A DNA stretch of 64,000 nt from Leucobacter viscericola (GCF_011299575.1 NZ_CP049863.1:3472001-3536000), one strand, 5' to 3'. Positions 36,219-45,074 are shown, numbered from the stretch's first letter. Notes: generated by a model from the letters alone, not told the origin. Program-made: numbers and translations.

Positions 36219-38065
36219 AGGTTGCCTTCCTGGGCGGGCGCGCCAAGCGCACCATCGAGGAGTGTTCCAAGGGCGTCGGTGAGTGCCGCCGATTCCGAAG
36301 AACGGAGACCGTCACCAGCGAGCATCACGGCCGAGAGGTAGAGGGAACGCAGCCCCGCATCAAACACGTCGCCGGGTGGCGCCGTGAGAAGACGCCGCAC
36401 AACCCCTGAGGTGTCATTCAGCACGAGCGTGCGGGTCCGGGAGTGTGTGTCACCCGCGAGCGAATCGAGCAAACCGTCCCAGCGGCCCGGTTCGGCCTCG
36501 CGTTCGCGGTTCAATTCGCGGCGGTGCTCACCGTCAGCATCACGCAGTAGCATCGCGGGTACGGTCTCGGGGGAGAACTCGCGCACAACGACGTCGCAGT
36601 CGTCGGCCTCGAGAACTGTGCGAGCGTGTGCAACCGCGTCAGTAATCTCCCAGTCGCGGCTCAGATCCAGCAGCCCGAGCACCTGCACCAGGTCTGAGCT
36701 CTCAAGTTCGCGCACGCGCCAGCCCGGACGCTTGCCGAGGCGCTCCATGAGATCGGCATCGTAGACATACCCGGCGTTCACCACAACGAGGCCCTGCGCA
36801 CGCGCAACAGCGGCAACCCTGCGGTAGGCCTCTGTTGTGGTCGTGTAGACGACCTCGCCGCTCTTGGCGGCCTGCGCCAGCGTCATTGCGCCGTCGGTGG
36901 TTTCGAAGGGCAGAATCTCTGAGACGAGGTCGAGCATCGCGGGGTCCGTGAGCGCGAGACCACGCAGCGCGAGGTGGTGAGTTGCGATGACCGTGCGCGC
37001 GAGGGTTGAGGATCCGCGCAGCTCGGCGAGAGCCCACTGCTTCAGCTGCTCACCAATCGCTTCGCGCACCCCCATGAGCACCTCATCGTCGTGCAATTGC
37101 TCACGGGAGGCCGTGGGGGAGAGCGTGTTGGTATCGAGCACCGCGCGCACAAAAAACGCCCAGTCGGGCAGCACCCGATCGACACGGGGCCCGAGCAGCA
37201 TGCGCTTCGTGTAGACGCGGTGCTGGCCGGAGCCGGGGGAGACCGCCTGCGGCAGGATGAAGGCCACACCACTCACGCCCGCAACGGGTAGATCAAGCTT
37301 GATGCTGCCGAGCGGGGTGAATCCGAATGTGCGCTCGCAGTAATCGTTGAGTGCTCGCTGCCGTGCCGCGGCCGAGGGGTGCTCGATAAGCCAGGGGAGT
37401 TCGGGTTCGGTGATTCTGCGCCAGACCTCGGCGGACGTTGAAAGGCCAGAGCCTTCGGATCCCTCAAGCTGCGTGCGCACCGCAATATCAAAGGGCAGCA
37501 GTGAGGCGTACTCGGTCGCAAGGGCGAGCACGGTGTCGTGCGCCATCCAGTGCGCGACATCTGGCCGGGCGGTCAGGCGCACGGTGGTGCCGGGTGTCGT
37601 GGCCTCAGGGTCTTCGCTGATGTCGAAGGTGCCGTCTGCTCGGCCGAGCCAGCGGATCGGAGTGGACCCCGGACGCGCCGAAAACGAGCGCACCTCGATG
37701 GTCTCCGCGACCATAAACGCGGCGAGCATGCCGATCCCGAACTGACCGATGAACTCGGCCCGGCCGATCCCGAACTCTTCATTTCGCTTCGAGGATCGCC
37801 CGATCGTCGCCAGCATCTCCGTTGCCTCGGCAGCAGTGAGCCCGATACCGGTGTCGGTCACCTCGAGTGTTGGGCGACCTTGCTCGTCGGTGGCGGTGCT
37901 CAGGCGAATCTGAGCGGGCGCCTCGGCGTCAATCTCTCGACGCGCGGTGACGGCGTCGACGGCGTTCTGAATGAGCTCGCGCACATACACCTGCGGGCCC
38001 GAATAGAGGTGGTGGGAAAGAAGGTCGACCATTCCAGAAAGGTCGACTTGAAACCGTTCAGACAC
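36215..38065 (-). CDS. HSP90-family ATPase (divergent HtpG)
   Basis: 616 residues. The GHKL ATP-binding fold is intact: RELIQNAVDAVTARRE (catalytic Glu and Mg-binding Asn), DTGIGLTAAEATEMLATIG, and IGQFGIGMLAAFMVAE for the lid. The middle domain has SPTASREQLHDDE at the place of the SREILQ arginine. The C-terminal third is more diverged than in standard HtpG, so dimerisation and clients may differ. GTG 38065 overlaps the YbjN stop by 8 bases. Actinobacteria have both standard htpG and this shorter HSP90-like group; assignment to the second is likely. Confidence 0.85.
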   Translation of the reverse strand: MSERFQVDLSGMVDLLSHHLYSGPQVYVRELIQNAVDAVTARREIDAEAPAQIRLSTATDEQGRPTLEVTDTGIGLTAAEATEMLATIGRSSKRNEEFGIGRAEFIGQFGIGMLAAFMVAETIEVRSFSARPGSTPIRWLGRADGTFDISEDPEATTPGTTVRLTARPDVAHWMAHDTVLALATEYASLLPFDIAVRTQLEGSEGSGLSTSAEVWRRITEPELPWLIEHPSAAARQRALNDYCERTFGFTPLGSIKLDLPVAGVSGVAFILPQAVSPGSGQHRVYTKRMLLGPRVDRVLPDWAFFVRAVLDTNTLSPTASREQLHDDEVLMGVREAIGEQLKQWALAELRGSSTLARTVIATHHLALRGLALTDPAMLDLVSEILPFETTDGAMTLAQAAKSGEVVYTTTTEAYRRVAAVARAQGLVVVNAGYVYDADLMERLGKRPGWRVRELESSDLVQVLGLLDLSRDWEITDAVAHARTVLEADDCDVVVREFSPETVPAMLLRDADGEHRRELNREREAEPGRWDGLLDSLAGDTHSRTRTLVLNDTSGVVRRLLTAPPGDVFDAGLRSLYLSAVMLAGDGLRSSESAALTDALGTLLDGALGAPAQEGNL

Positions 38066-38558
38066 TGGGGGCGTTCTCCGGGTTGTACTTTTCCCACACC
38101 TCGGGGTAGGCCTCGTTCAGGCTTTCGTAGAACGCGTTTGCCGTGTTGATCGCGCAAAGGAGCTGCTGCGAGAGTTGGCCGTCAGTGAGGCCCTGCTCGA
38201 AGTCGACGTTGTGCTCGGTGTGCACGCGCACCATGCCCTCGTCGTCGAGGCGAGCGTAGGTTTTTGGCCACAGCTTCTGGGAGTTCCAGGAGTTGCAGAG
38301 TTCAAGCGCACGACCGAACTCGGTTCCCGGAAGAATACCGCGCCACGCACCACGAATGCAGAACAGTTCCTCATTGTTGCCGGTCACGAAGAAGTAGTAC
38401 GAGGCGGCTTCCCAGCCTCCGCCGATGTCGCCGTCTTCGTCAACACCGTAGTTCCACTCTTCGCGGTCGAGGCCGGCTTTCACCCGTTCTTTCGATAGTG
38501 GCTGGAGGTTCTCTGAACCACCAAGTGAGGGGGTGCCGTCCTTTGTGAAAAAAGCCAT
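38058..38558 (-). CDS. YbjN-domain protein
   Basis: 166 residues. Matches the YbjN fold (similar to type III secretion chaperones) by its small alpha/beta pattern and stretches such as YYFFVTGNNEELFCIRGAWRG and LCNSWNSQKLWPKTYA. The open frame reaches 38603, but ATG 38558 has AAAGGA at the right distance. First gene of the three-gene operon; YbjN proteins are linked to stress responses in enterobacteria and used as chaperone-like binders. A link with HSP90 is inferred from the overlap. Confidence 0.82.
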   Translation of the reverse strand: MAFFTKDGTPSLGGSENLQPLSKERVKAGLDREEWNYGVDEDGDIGGGWEAASYYFFVTGNNEELFCIRGAWRGILPGTEFGRALELCNSWNSQKLWPKTYARLDDEGMVRVHTEHNVDFEQGLTDGQLSQQLLCAINTANAFYESLNEAYPEVWEKYNPENAPSV

Positions 38559-38641
38559 GCTCGTTGTCCTTTCGAGGAGAAGTGCTCTCCTGAAGAATGC
38601 CACGTCAAGCTATGAAGCGTCCTGGGACGCACGGGTGCTCA

Positions 38642-38692
38642 GCAAAACAGTGCGGCCCGAATCCGTGAAGGATCCGGGCCGCACTGTTTTGC
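38642..38692 (-). terminator. Strong terminator after aceB
   Basis: Perfect 18-bp inverted repeat (GCAAAACAGTGCGGCCCG and its complement) with a 15-base loop holding a small ATCC/GGAT stem. The run of T's fits termination in either direction; the gene that needs it is aceB on the minus strand. Confidence 0.85.
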
Positions 38693-38709
38693 CTTACGCG
38701 TCTATGCCC

Positions 38710-40374
38710 CTAGGCGTCCACGAGGTAGCGGCTGTAGGCCGGAACCGTGAGGAATGTCGGGAAGTCATCGCCAAGTGCGACATCGGCGAAGAGCTCGGCC
38801 GCGTCGTTGTAGCGATCACCCTCAAAGCGTTCGAAGGAGTCGAGCGTCTCCTGCAGCACCTCGGCCACCCATTCGCGGGTGATGCGGGTGCCCTCGGCTG
38901 TGGTCTGATCCTGGTGGATCCACTGCCAGATCTGCGAGCGGCTGATCTCGGCGGTGGCGGCATCCTCCATGAGGTTGTCGATCGCCACGGCTCCCAGGCC
39001 GCGCAGCCACGCCTCGATGTAGCGGAGCCCGATCGACACGTTGTCGCGCACACCCGCGTCTGTGACGTCGCGGCCGATGTGCACGTCGAGCAGTTCTGCG
39101 GCGGTGACGTGCACGTCATCGCGCTGACGCTCGATCTGGTTGGGACGATCCCCGAGTACCGCGTCGAACTCGGCCTGCGCGACCGAGATGAGGTCGGGGT
39201 GAGCCACCCAGGTGCCGTCAAAACCGTCGTTGGCCTCGCGGTTCTTGTCGGCGCGCACCTTCTCTTCGGCGCGTGCGGTGACCTCGGGATCGCGGCGGTT
39301 CGGAATGAACGCGCTCATACCGCCGATGGCGTGTGCGCCGCGCTTGTGGCAGGTCTTCACGAGCAGCTCGGTGTAGGCCCGCATGAACGGCACGGTCATC
39401 GTGACCTCGCTGCGATCCGGCAGTACAAACCTGGCGCCGCGGCCGCGGTAGTTCTTGATGATCGAGAAGATGTAGTCCCAGCGACCCGCGTTGAGGCCGG
39501 CGATGTGATCCCGCATCACGTAGAGGATCTCCTCCATCTCAAACGCTGCCGGCAGCGTCTCGATGAGCACGGTCGCGCGGATTGTGCCGTGGGCAAGGCC
39601 GAGGGTCTGCTCGGTGAAAGTAAAGATGTCGTCCCACAGCTTCGCCTCTTCGCTTGACTCGAGCTTGGCGATGTAGAAGTAGGGACCGCGGCCACGGGCC
39701 ACAAGCTCGCGGGCATTGTGGAAGGCGTAGAGGCCGAAATCAACGAGGCTGCCCGAGGCGGCACCCGACTGGCCTTGCACGTCGGTGAAGCGGATGTGCT
39801 TCTCGACCAGGTGCCAGCCACGGGGCCGCATCACGATGGTGGGAGTGCGCTCTGCGGTGACGCGGTACTCCTTGCCTTCTGGACTCGTGAAGCTGAGCTG
39901 CTCGCGGATCGCGTCAAACAGTGACAGCTGACCGCCGATGACGTTACGCCAGGTCGGGCTTGTTGCATCCTCCTGGTCAGCAAGCCACACGCGTGCCCCG
40001 GAGTTCATAGCGTTGATGGTCATCTTCGGGTCGGTGGGACCCGTGATCTCGACACGACGATCCTCAAGGCCCGGGCCCGCCCCCGCAACCTTCCAGTTCG
40101 CGTCTTCGCGAATCTGGCGGGTGTCTTCACGGAACTTCGGATCGCGACCGTTGCCAATCTCGTAGCGCCGACGCTGGCGATCTGCAAGACGCTCGTGGCG
40201 TGTGCTCGCAAAGCGGTGATGGAGCTCGGTGAGAAACTGCAGCGCCTCGGGTGTGAGAATCTCGTCGAAGCGGTCGAGCTGCGGCCCGAGCACCTCCATG
40301 CGTGGTGAGCGAGTGCGATCCTGTGCGGGGGTGGCGGTCTGCATCTGCTGCGGGGCCGCCTGCGTGATGGTCAT
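38710..40374 (-). CDS. aceB: Malate synthase A
   Basis: 554 residues. Condenses glyoxylate with acetyl-CoA to malate in the glyoxylate cycle during growth on acetate, ethanol or fatty acids. Signature region: LIETLPAAFEMEEIL and AGLNAGRWDYIFSIIKNY; GGMSAFIPNRRDPEV nearer the C-terminal side. ATG 40374 has AAAGGATCAGGA upstream. It is divergent from a RamB-type regulator, the known regulator of aceA/aceB in Corynebacterium. Isocitrate lyase was not seen nearby. The alcohol/aldehyde oxidation and acyl-CoA genes elsewhere in the window would feed it. Confidence 0.96.
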   Translation of the reverse strand: MTITQAAPQQMQTATPAQDRTRSPRMEVLGPQLDRFDEILTPEALQFLTELHHRFASTRHERLADRQRRRYEIGNGRDPKFREDTRQIREDANWKVAGAGPGLEDRRVEITGPTDPKMTINAMNSGARVWLADQEDATSPTWRNVIGGQLSLFDAIREQLSFTSPEGKEYRVTAERTPTIVMRPRGWHLVEKHIRFTDVQGQSGAASGSLVDFGLYAFHNARELVARGRGPYFYIAKLESSEEAKLWDDIFTFTEQTLGLAHGTIRATVLIETLPAAFEMEEILYVMRDHIAGLNAGRWDYIFSIIKNYRGRGARFVLPDRSEVTMTVPFMRAYTELLVKTCHKRGAHAIGGMSAFIPNRRDPEVTARAEEKVRADKNREANDGFDGTWVAHPDLISVAQAEFDAVLGDRPNQIERQRDDVHVTAAELLDVHIGRDVTDAGVRDNVSIGLRYIEAWLRGLGAVAIDNLMEDAATAEISRSQIWQWIHQDQTTAEGTRITREWVAEVLQETLDSFERFEGDRYNDAAELFADVALGDDFPTFLTVPAYSRYLVDA

Positions 40375-40409
40375 AGTCCTGATCCTTTGTGTGAGAAGTG
40401 TTGGTTGGG

Positions 40410-40431
40410 GTCTCGCCTGATTGGGCGAGAC
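40410..40431. promoter_or_regulatory. Inverted repeat in the aceB leader
   Basis: GTCTCGCC/GGCGAGAC, 8-bp perfect stem with 6-base loop, 36-57 bases upstream of the aceB start. A regulator site or an mRNA hairpin. Confidence 0.45.
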
Positions 40432-40514
40432 GGAGTTGGAAATCTGGTGTACTTCTATCTTGCTGGGTCGATTTGGGGTCGAGGTGACTGAAAAGGGGGT
40501 GAAGATTCGCGATA

Positions 40515-40531
40515 TTTCTGCTTGCTAGAAA
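40515..40531. promoter_or_regulatory. Palindrome TTTCT-N7-AGAAA in the aceB-ramB region
   Basis: Lies 26 bases before the ramB ATG. It could be an autoregulatory site. It does not clearly match the TTTGCAAA core described for corynebacterial RamB, so the protein that binds is open. Confidence 0.4.
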
Positions 40532-40556
40532 ATTTCGGCTCTGGCAGCATGGTGAC

Positions 40557-42071
40557 ATGACGATTCTCGAAACCGCCGGACCGGTCGCCGAACCCGAGAA
40601 CGGCACCGACGCCCTGACCCTCGGACGCCAGGTACGTGAGCGCCGCATTGCGCTCGGGCTGACGCTTGAGCAGCTCGCCGCGGCGGTGGATCGCGCACCG
40701 TCGCAGCTCTCTGCGATAGAGAACGGCAAACGTGAGCCCAGGCTGCCGCTACTGCGTGCGCTCGCCGCGGCTCTCGGGGTGACCGTCGACGAACTGCTGG
40801 CTGACGAGGCTCCGAACGAGAGGGCTGCGCTCGAGATTTCGGTGGAGCGCGCGCAGCGTGGCGCAGTGTTTCGCTCGCTCGGCATCCAGCCGGTGCGCGT
40901 CTCAAAGGCCACGAGTGACGAAACGCTGCGGGCGATCCTCGGGCTGCACCAAGAAGTTGAGCGGCTGCACAGCGAGCGCGCTGCCACCCCCGAAGAGGCC
41001 CGTCGTGCGAACACCGAACTGCGCGCGGAAATGCGGGTCGCCGGTAACTACTACCCCGACCTTGAGAAGGCCTCTTCCCAGCTGCTCGATAGCGTCGGAT
41101 ACAGTGGCGGCCCGGTCTCGCAGCAGATGATCTCTAGCGTTGCCGAGAAGCTCGGGTTTCAGCTGCACTACGTCTCGAATGTGCCGCACTCGACGAGATC
41201 CGTAATCGATCGGCGAAACGGGCGTATCTATCTGAGCAGCAACTTGCCGTCGCGAGATGCGCGGGCCCCGATTCTGCGCGCGCTCGCAAGTGTGGTGTGT
41301 GGTCACGAGGAGCCCAAAAACTACGCGGACTTCTTGCGGCAGCGAGTTGAGGCGAACTATCTTGCCGGAGCGGTTCTGCTGCCCGAAGAGGCGAGTGTTG
41401 ACGTGCTTCAGGAAGCGAAGAAGCAGCGCAGGATCTCAATGGAGGATCTGCGCGATGCGTTTGGGGTGTCGTACGAGATGGCCGCCCACCGCTTCACCAA
41501 CCTCGCCACTGAGCGGCTGGGGCTTGAAGTGCACTTTATGAAGGCGCACGAATCGGGAACCCTCATCAAGGCCTACGAGAACGATGGTGTGCGATTCCCC
41601 TCTGATGCACTCGGCAACTTCGAGGGGGCAATGGTGTGCCGCAACTGGACCGCGCGCACAATCTTCTCTCAGCCAGACCGGTTTAACCCCTGGTACCAGT
41701 ACACCGACATGGCAAGCGGAGGAACCTACTGGTGCACCTCGCGTGTGGAGAAGGCCAAGGAGGGTCTCTACTCGGTCAGTGTTGGGGTGCGGTTTGAAGA
41801 CGTGAAGTGGTTTCGAGGGCGAGAAACGCCCCATCGCTCACAGTCCTTTTGCCCGGACGACCGGTGCTGCAGGCGTGCCTCTGACGAACTCACACGAAAG
41901 TGGCAGGCGGCCGCGTGGCCCGAAGCGGCAACACCCACGAGTTTGCTTGCGGCGCTGCCGACCGGCACGTTTCCCGGTGTTGATTCCCACGAGGTTTACG
42001 AGTTTTTGGAGACTCAAGAACGGCTTTCCCTGGAAAGTCTGCGCGCCACGCCGGTGGCTGACAGAATTTAG
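40557..42071 (+). CDS. ramB: RamB-type regulator of acetate/fatty-acid metabolism
   Basis: 504 residues. An XRE helix-turn-helix at about 20-80 (RIALGLTLEQLAAAVDRAPSQLSAIENGKREP), then an IrrE/ImmA-like M78 peptidase-type region (YEMAAHRFTNLATERLG), then a C-terminal domain with conserved cysteines (VCRNWTART, YWCTSRVEK, FCPDDRCC). This order is that of RamB (Rv0465c in M. tuberculosis), which represses glyoxylate genes in Corynebacterium and activates icl in Mycobacterium. Divergent from aceB. No clear Shine-Dalgarno before ATG 40557. M78 zinc ligands are not obvious, so proteolysis is doubtful. Confidence 0.85.
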   Translation: MTILETAGPVAEPENGTDALTLGRQVRERRIALGLTLEQLAAAVDRAPSQLSAIENGKREPRLPLLRALAAALGVTVDELLADEAPNERAALEISVERAQRGAVFRSLGIQPVRVSKATSDETLRAILGLHQEVERLHSERAATPEEARRANTELRAEMRVAGNYYPDLEKASSQLLDSVGYSGGPVSQQMISSVAEKLGFQLHYVSNVPHSTRSVIDRRNGRIYLSSNLPSRDARAPILRALASVVCGHEEPKNYADFLRQRVEANYLAGAVLLPEEASVDVLQEAKKQRRISMEDLRDAFGVSYEMAAHRFTNLATERLGLEVHFMKAHESGTLIKAYENDGVRFPSDALGNFEGAMVCRNWTARTIFSQPDRFNPWYQYTDMASGGTYWCTSRVEKAKEGLYSVSVGVRFEDVKWFRGRETPHRSQSFCPDDRCCRRASDELTRKWQAAAWPEAATPTSLLAALPTGTFPGVDSHEVYEFLETQERLSLESLRATPVADRI

Positions 42072-42167
42072 CGCTTCGAGGTGCGGGTTGTGTGCTCGCT
42101 GCGATAGCGTAGGGGCGTGGAACCGATTGGTTTCGAGAAGGCGCGAGTGTAGAAAACGGGTGAGAGC

Positions 42168-42632
42168 GTGGACTCCGAGAAGCAGATTCGTCGTGATGAC
42201 AGCACCGAGGTAAAGGCTACCCAGCAGTTCCGTGATGACCTGGGGTCCATGATTCGTGCCCGCGCGACCGATCTGACGATTGATGAGCGCGACGCGGTCG
42301 AAGCGTTGCCCTCCGGTGCTGCCCTGCTCGTCGTGCGTCGTGGCCCCAACCTTGGTGCTCGTTTTTTGCTTGACCAAGATGTCACTGTTGCGGGGCGTCA
42401 CCCCGCAGTCGATATTTTTCTCGACGACGTCACCGTTTCGAGGCGACACGCGGAGTTCCGCAGGAGTGGCACGGAATTCTCAGTTGCGGATCTCGGCTCG
42501 CTGAACGGAACCTTCTGCGACGGCTCGCGCATCGACGGCGAACTCCGCCTGGAAGACGGCGCAGAGGTGCAGGTGGGCAAGTTCCGCTTCACCTTCTTTG
42601 CATCACGCTTTGATCTCGCGGAAGAGCTCTAG
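42168..42632 (+). CDS. garA: FHA-domain metabolic regulator, GarA/OdhI type
   Basis: 154 residues. The FHA core is clear: GRHPAVDIFLDDVTVSRRHAEF and GSLNGT. GarA/OdhI binds and inhibits 2-oxoglutarate dehydrogenase and acts on glutamate enzymes, switched off by kinase phosphorylation of an N-terminal ETTS motif. Here that place reads STEVKATQQFRDDL, so the threonine (KATQQF) is kept but the usual ETTS is not. GTG 42168 with GAGAG upstream. ftsR follows after one base. Confidence 0.85.
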   Translation: MDSEKQIRRDDSTEVKATQQFRDDLGSMIRARATDLTIDERDAVEALPSGAALLVVRRGPNLGARFLLDQDVTVAGRHPAVDIFLDDVTVSRRHAEFRRSGTEFSVADLGSLNGTFCDGSRIDGELRLEDGAEVQVGKFRFTFFASRFDLAEEL

Positions 42633-42633
42633 C

Positions 42634-43311
42634 GTGACGGCTGCTGGTGCCCGAAAGCTGTCTGGCGGGCTTCTCAGCATCGGTCAGGTGCTCGCGGCTC
42701 TTCAAGACGACTTCGCTGATCTCACGCCGTCGAAGCTTCGATTCCTTGAAGAACAGGGTCTCGTTACTCCTGAGCGCACAAAGTCGGGGTACCGCAAGTT
42801 TTCGCAGTCCCATATTGAGCGTCTGCGACTGATCCTTACCCTGCAGCGGGATCACTACCTGCCGCTGAAGGTGATTGCAGAAGTCTTGGATGACATGGAT
42901 CAGGGCCTAGACCCGATCATTCCGGGTGCTTCGCAGCGAAACGCCTCGAGTGTGCTCGCCCCCAAGCGGGTGCTGAGCAGCGACGAACTGCGCCGGGTTA
43001 CCGGTGCGAGCTCTCGCTTTCTCGGCGAGGCAATTGCGGCTGGGTTGTTGCCCGCGGCCGAGGTCTTCCCGCACGACGCTGTGCCGCAGCTGACGGCTCT
43101 GATGAGGCTGGCTGAGCGGGGGATCACCCCGCGTCACCTCCGCTCGCTTCGGGTCGCTGCTGAGAAGGAAGCGGAGATGATCTCGCACGCGGTTTCGACA
43201 CGCGGTGTGAACAGCCGAACGCCCCTCGGTACCGAGGACTCGTTGGAGCTCGCGGGCTACCTCGACACGGTCCGCTCCGGCGTGTTGCGCAGGCGTTTTA
43301 GCGGGCAATAA
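42634..43311 (+). CDS. ftsR: MerR-family regulator FtsR
   Basis: 225 residues. N-terminal winged helix (LTPSKLRFLEEQGLVTPERT) with no metal-binding cysteines. Orthologous by context to FtsR/Rv1828, an activator of ftsZ in corynebacteria. GTG 42634 lies one base after the garA stop, so they are coupled. In mycobacteria garA-Rv1828-bifunctional nuclease-MerR are in a row; the nuclease gene is absent here. Confidence 0.82.
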   Translation: MTAAGARKLSGGLLSIGQVLAALQDDFADLTPSKLRFLEEQGLVTPERTKSGYRKFSQSHIERLRLILTLQRDHYLPLKVIAEVLDDMDQGLDPIIPGASQRNASSVLAPKRVLSSDELRRVTGASSRFLGEAIAAGLLPAAEVFPHDAVPQLTALMRLAERGITPRHLRSLRVAAEKEAEMISHAVSTRGVNSRTPLGTEDSLELAGYLDTVRSGVLRRRFSGQ

Positions 43312-43342
43312 TTCGAGTCGATTTCCGCGTAATTTCAACCTT

Positions 43343-43355
43343 CAAGTGAAACTTG
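43343..43355. promoter_or_regulatory. CAAGT-GAA-ACTTG palindrome upstream of the second MerR gene
   Basis: Short inverted repeat, outer bases partly paired (TTCAAG...CTTGAG), in the 149-base gap between the two MerR genes. Looks like a MerR-type operator. Confidence 0.45.
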
Positions 43356-43460
43356 AGAGCGACACGTCCAAATTGTTGTTCGGAGGTCGTTGCACAGGGT
43401 TCACGCGGTGGGTAGCGTTAGTGGAGTTCGGTGCGGTGCACCGCCCGAGAAAGGACCGTC

Positions 43461-44015
43461 ATGGAGAACCCGCAGCAGCCGATTGATTCAGATCTGCTGT
43501 TTGATGACGGCCTTCCCCGCCCCAATCAGGACGGTGGATTCAAGGGTGCAACCGCGGCGAAGGCGGCGGGAATTAGCTACCGTCAGCTCGACTACTGGGC
43601 GCGTACGGGACTCGTTGAGCCGACCGTGCGCGGCGCGCAGGGATCGGGATCGCAGCGCCTCTACGGCTTCCGCGACATCCTGGTGCTGAAGCTCGTCAAG
43701 CGCCTGCTCGACACAGGTATTTCGCTGCAGCAGATCCGCACGGCTATCGCGCAGCTGCACGACGCTGGAGTGCACGATCTTTCGCAGACCACCCTCATGA
43801 GCGACGGTGCGAGTGTGTACCTGTGTACCTCGAACGATGAGGTCATCGACCTCGTCAGCCAGGGCCAGGGAGTGTTCGGGATCGCCGTCGGCAAGGTGCT
43901 GCGCGAGGTCGAAACCTCACTCGTAGACATGGAAGAGCACCGCGACCAGGCTGAGCCCGCTCACGCCGCGAGCGACGAGCTCGCTCAGCGCCGTAAGGCT
44001 CGCAAGATTTCTTAG
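43461..44015 (+). CDS. MerR-family regulator (Rv1830-like)
   Basis: 184 residues from ATG 43461, which has AAAGGA upstream; an earlier start at 43431 lacks one. Winged helix: GISYRQLDYWARTGLVEPTVR and RLYGFRDILVLKLVKRLL. The C-terminal part carries short variable helices and no cysteine metal site. Same order as mycobacterial Rv1827-Rv1830 minus the nuclease. Linked with cell growth and division genes there; target here unknown. Confidence 0.85.
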   Translation: MENPQQPIDSDLLFDDGLPRPNQDGGFKGATAAKAAGISYRQLDYWARTGLVEPTVRGAQGSGSQRLYGFRDILVLKLVKRLLDTGISLQQIRTAIAQLHDAGVHDLSQTTLMSDGASVYLCTSNDEVIDLVSQGQGVFGIAVGKVLREVETSLVDMEEHRDQAEPAHAASDELAQRRKARKIS

Positions 44016-44021
44016 TGAGTT

Positions 44022-44042
44022 GGTCGGCAACTGGCCGACTAA
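44022..44042. terminator. Hairpin between the merR and parA genes
   Basis: GTCGGC/GCCGAC stem with five-base loop between convergent genes; may end both transcripts. Confidence 0.5.
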
Positions 44043-44097
44043 TCGCGAGGTGCTCGTGCGGCACGCCGCTCGTATCGCGAGCGACTCGCGCCGAGTA

Positions 44098-44907
44098 TTA
44101 CTCGGACGCGACAGCGTCAGCCATACCGGCTGAGCGCAGGATCCGGTCAAGGATGGTGTCGAAGTTCGCCGCCATCTCCTGGGAGGCCTCACCCGGCCAC
44201 ATGTGGACGGGGCGAGCTGCACCCTGCGCCTGCTGAAGTGAGGGGCGCTCGGGAAGCTGGGGGCTCAGAATGAGTGGGCCAAACATCTCGCGAAGCTCGC
44301 GAATGCGGAACTGGTGTTCCATTGACTGCGGCTGGGTGCGGTTGATGAGCACACCGAGGGGCTGCAAGCGCGGGCTCACGCCGCGACGGATCTCTTCGAT
44401 CGCGCGCAGCGCACGGTCCGTTGCTGCGACAGCAAACAGGCTCGGCTCGGCAACGATCAATACACGATCACTCGCGGCCCAGGCCGTGCGGGTCAGGGCG
44501 TTGAGCGACGGAGCACAGTCAACGAGCACAAGGTCGTACTCGGATTCGACAGTGGCGAGCGCTTCTTCGAGCTTCCAGATGTCACGAGCGGAGGGGTGGG
44601 GGCCGTCAAAGTTGATGGCCGATGGGCTGCCAACGAGCAGGTCGATCGTGCCACCCTCGTGGTACTGGTTCCAGCCGCTGTGTGCGATCGCGTCACGCAC
44701 AGTCTTTTCCTTGGGGCTCTCCAGCACGTCAGCAACGTTGGCGTAACCCTCAGGGTTGACATCGAGGCCGGTTGAGACGTCGGACTGCGGATCGAAGTCG
44801 ACGACGAGGGTCCGGAGACCCCGCGAGAAGGCAGCCGAAGCGAGGCCAAGTGTCACTGTTGTCTTGCCGACGCCACCCTTAAGGGAGCTCACACTCAATA
44901 CATGCAC
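44098..44907 (-). CDS. ParA/MinD-family ATPase without a ParB partner
   Basis: 269 residues. Deviant Walker A KGGVGKTT, switch region VDFDPQSDVSTGL, Walker B LVLVDCAPSLNALT. No parB next to it, so it is an orphan ParA. Such orphan ATPases position proteins or organelles in the cell; in actinobacteria some act in polar growth. GTG 44907 lies 6 bases after TAAACT on the minus strand and looks leaderless. Neighbours are a MerR gene and pyruvate carboxylase, which give no function. Confidence 0.85.
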   Translation of the reverse strand: MHVLSVSSLKGGVGKTTVTLGLASAAFSRGLRTLVVDFDPQSDVSTGLDVNPEGYANVADVLESPKEKTVRDAIAHSGWNQYHEGGTIDLLVGSPSAINFDGPHPSARDIWKLEEALATVESEYDLVLVDCAPSLNALTRTAWAASDRVLIVAEPSLFAVAATDRALRAIEEIRRGVSPRLQPLGVLINRTQPQSMEHQFRIRELREMFGPLILSPQLPERPSLQQAQGAARPVHMWPGEASQEMAANFDTILDRILRSAGMADAVASE

Positions 44908-44913
44908 GCCCTC

Positions 44914-44919
44914 AGTTTA
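44914..44919 (-). promoter_or_regulatory. -10 element of parA (leaderless)
   Basis: TAAACT on the minus strand, 6 bases from the GTG start. No convincing -35. Confidence 0.5.
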
Positions 44920-45074
44920 GTGGATTCATGCGGAAGAACTTCCCGAAAGAAGTGTGAGCCCGAACAATCCACCGACTTTGGGCCTCGCGCAACCGCAGCG
45001 TGTACGCTGATTTGAGTAACAGAAACGGTCTGGGCAACCGGTTTACTACAGCAAATACAGAGAGGTGTTCCTGG

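Noticed and set aside
38533..39657. 374-codon frame opposite aceB
   Set aside because: Complementary to malate synthase, whose motifs are all on the minus strand.
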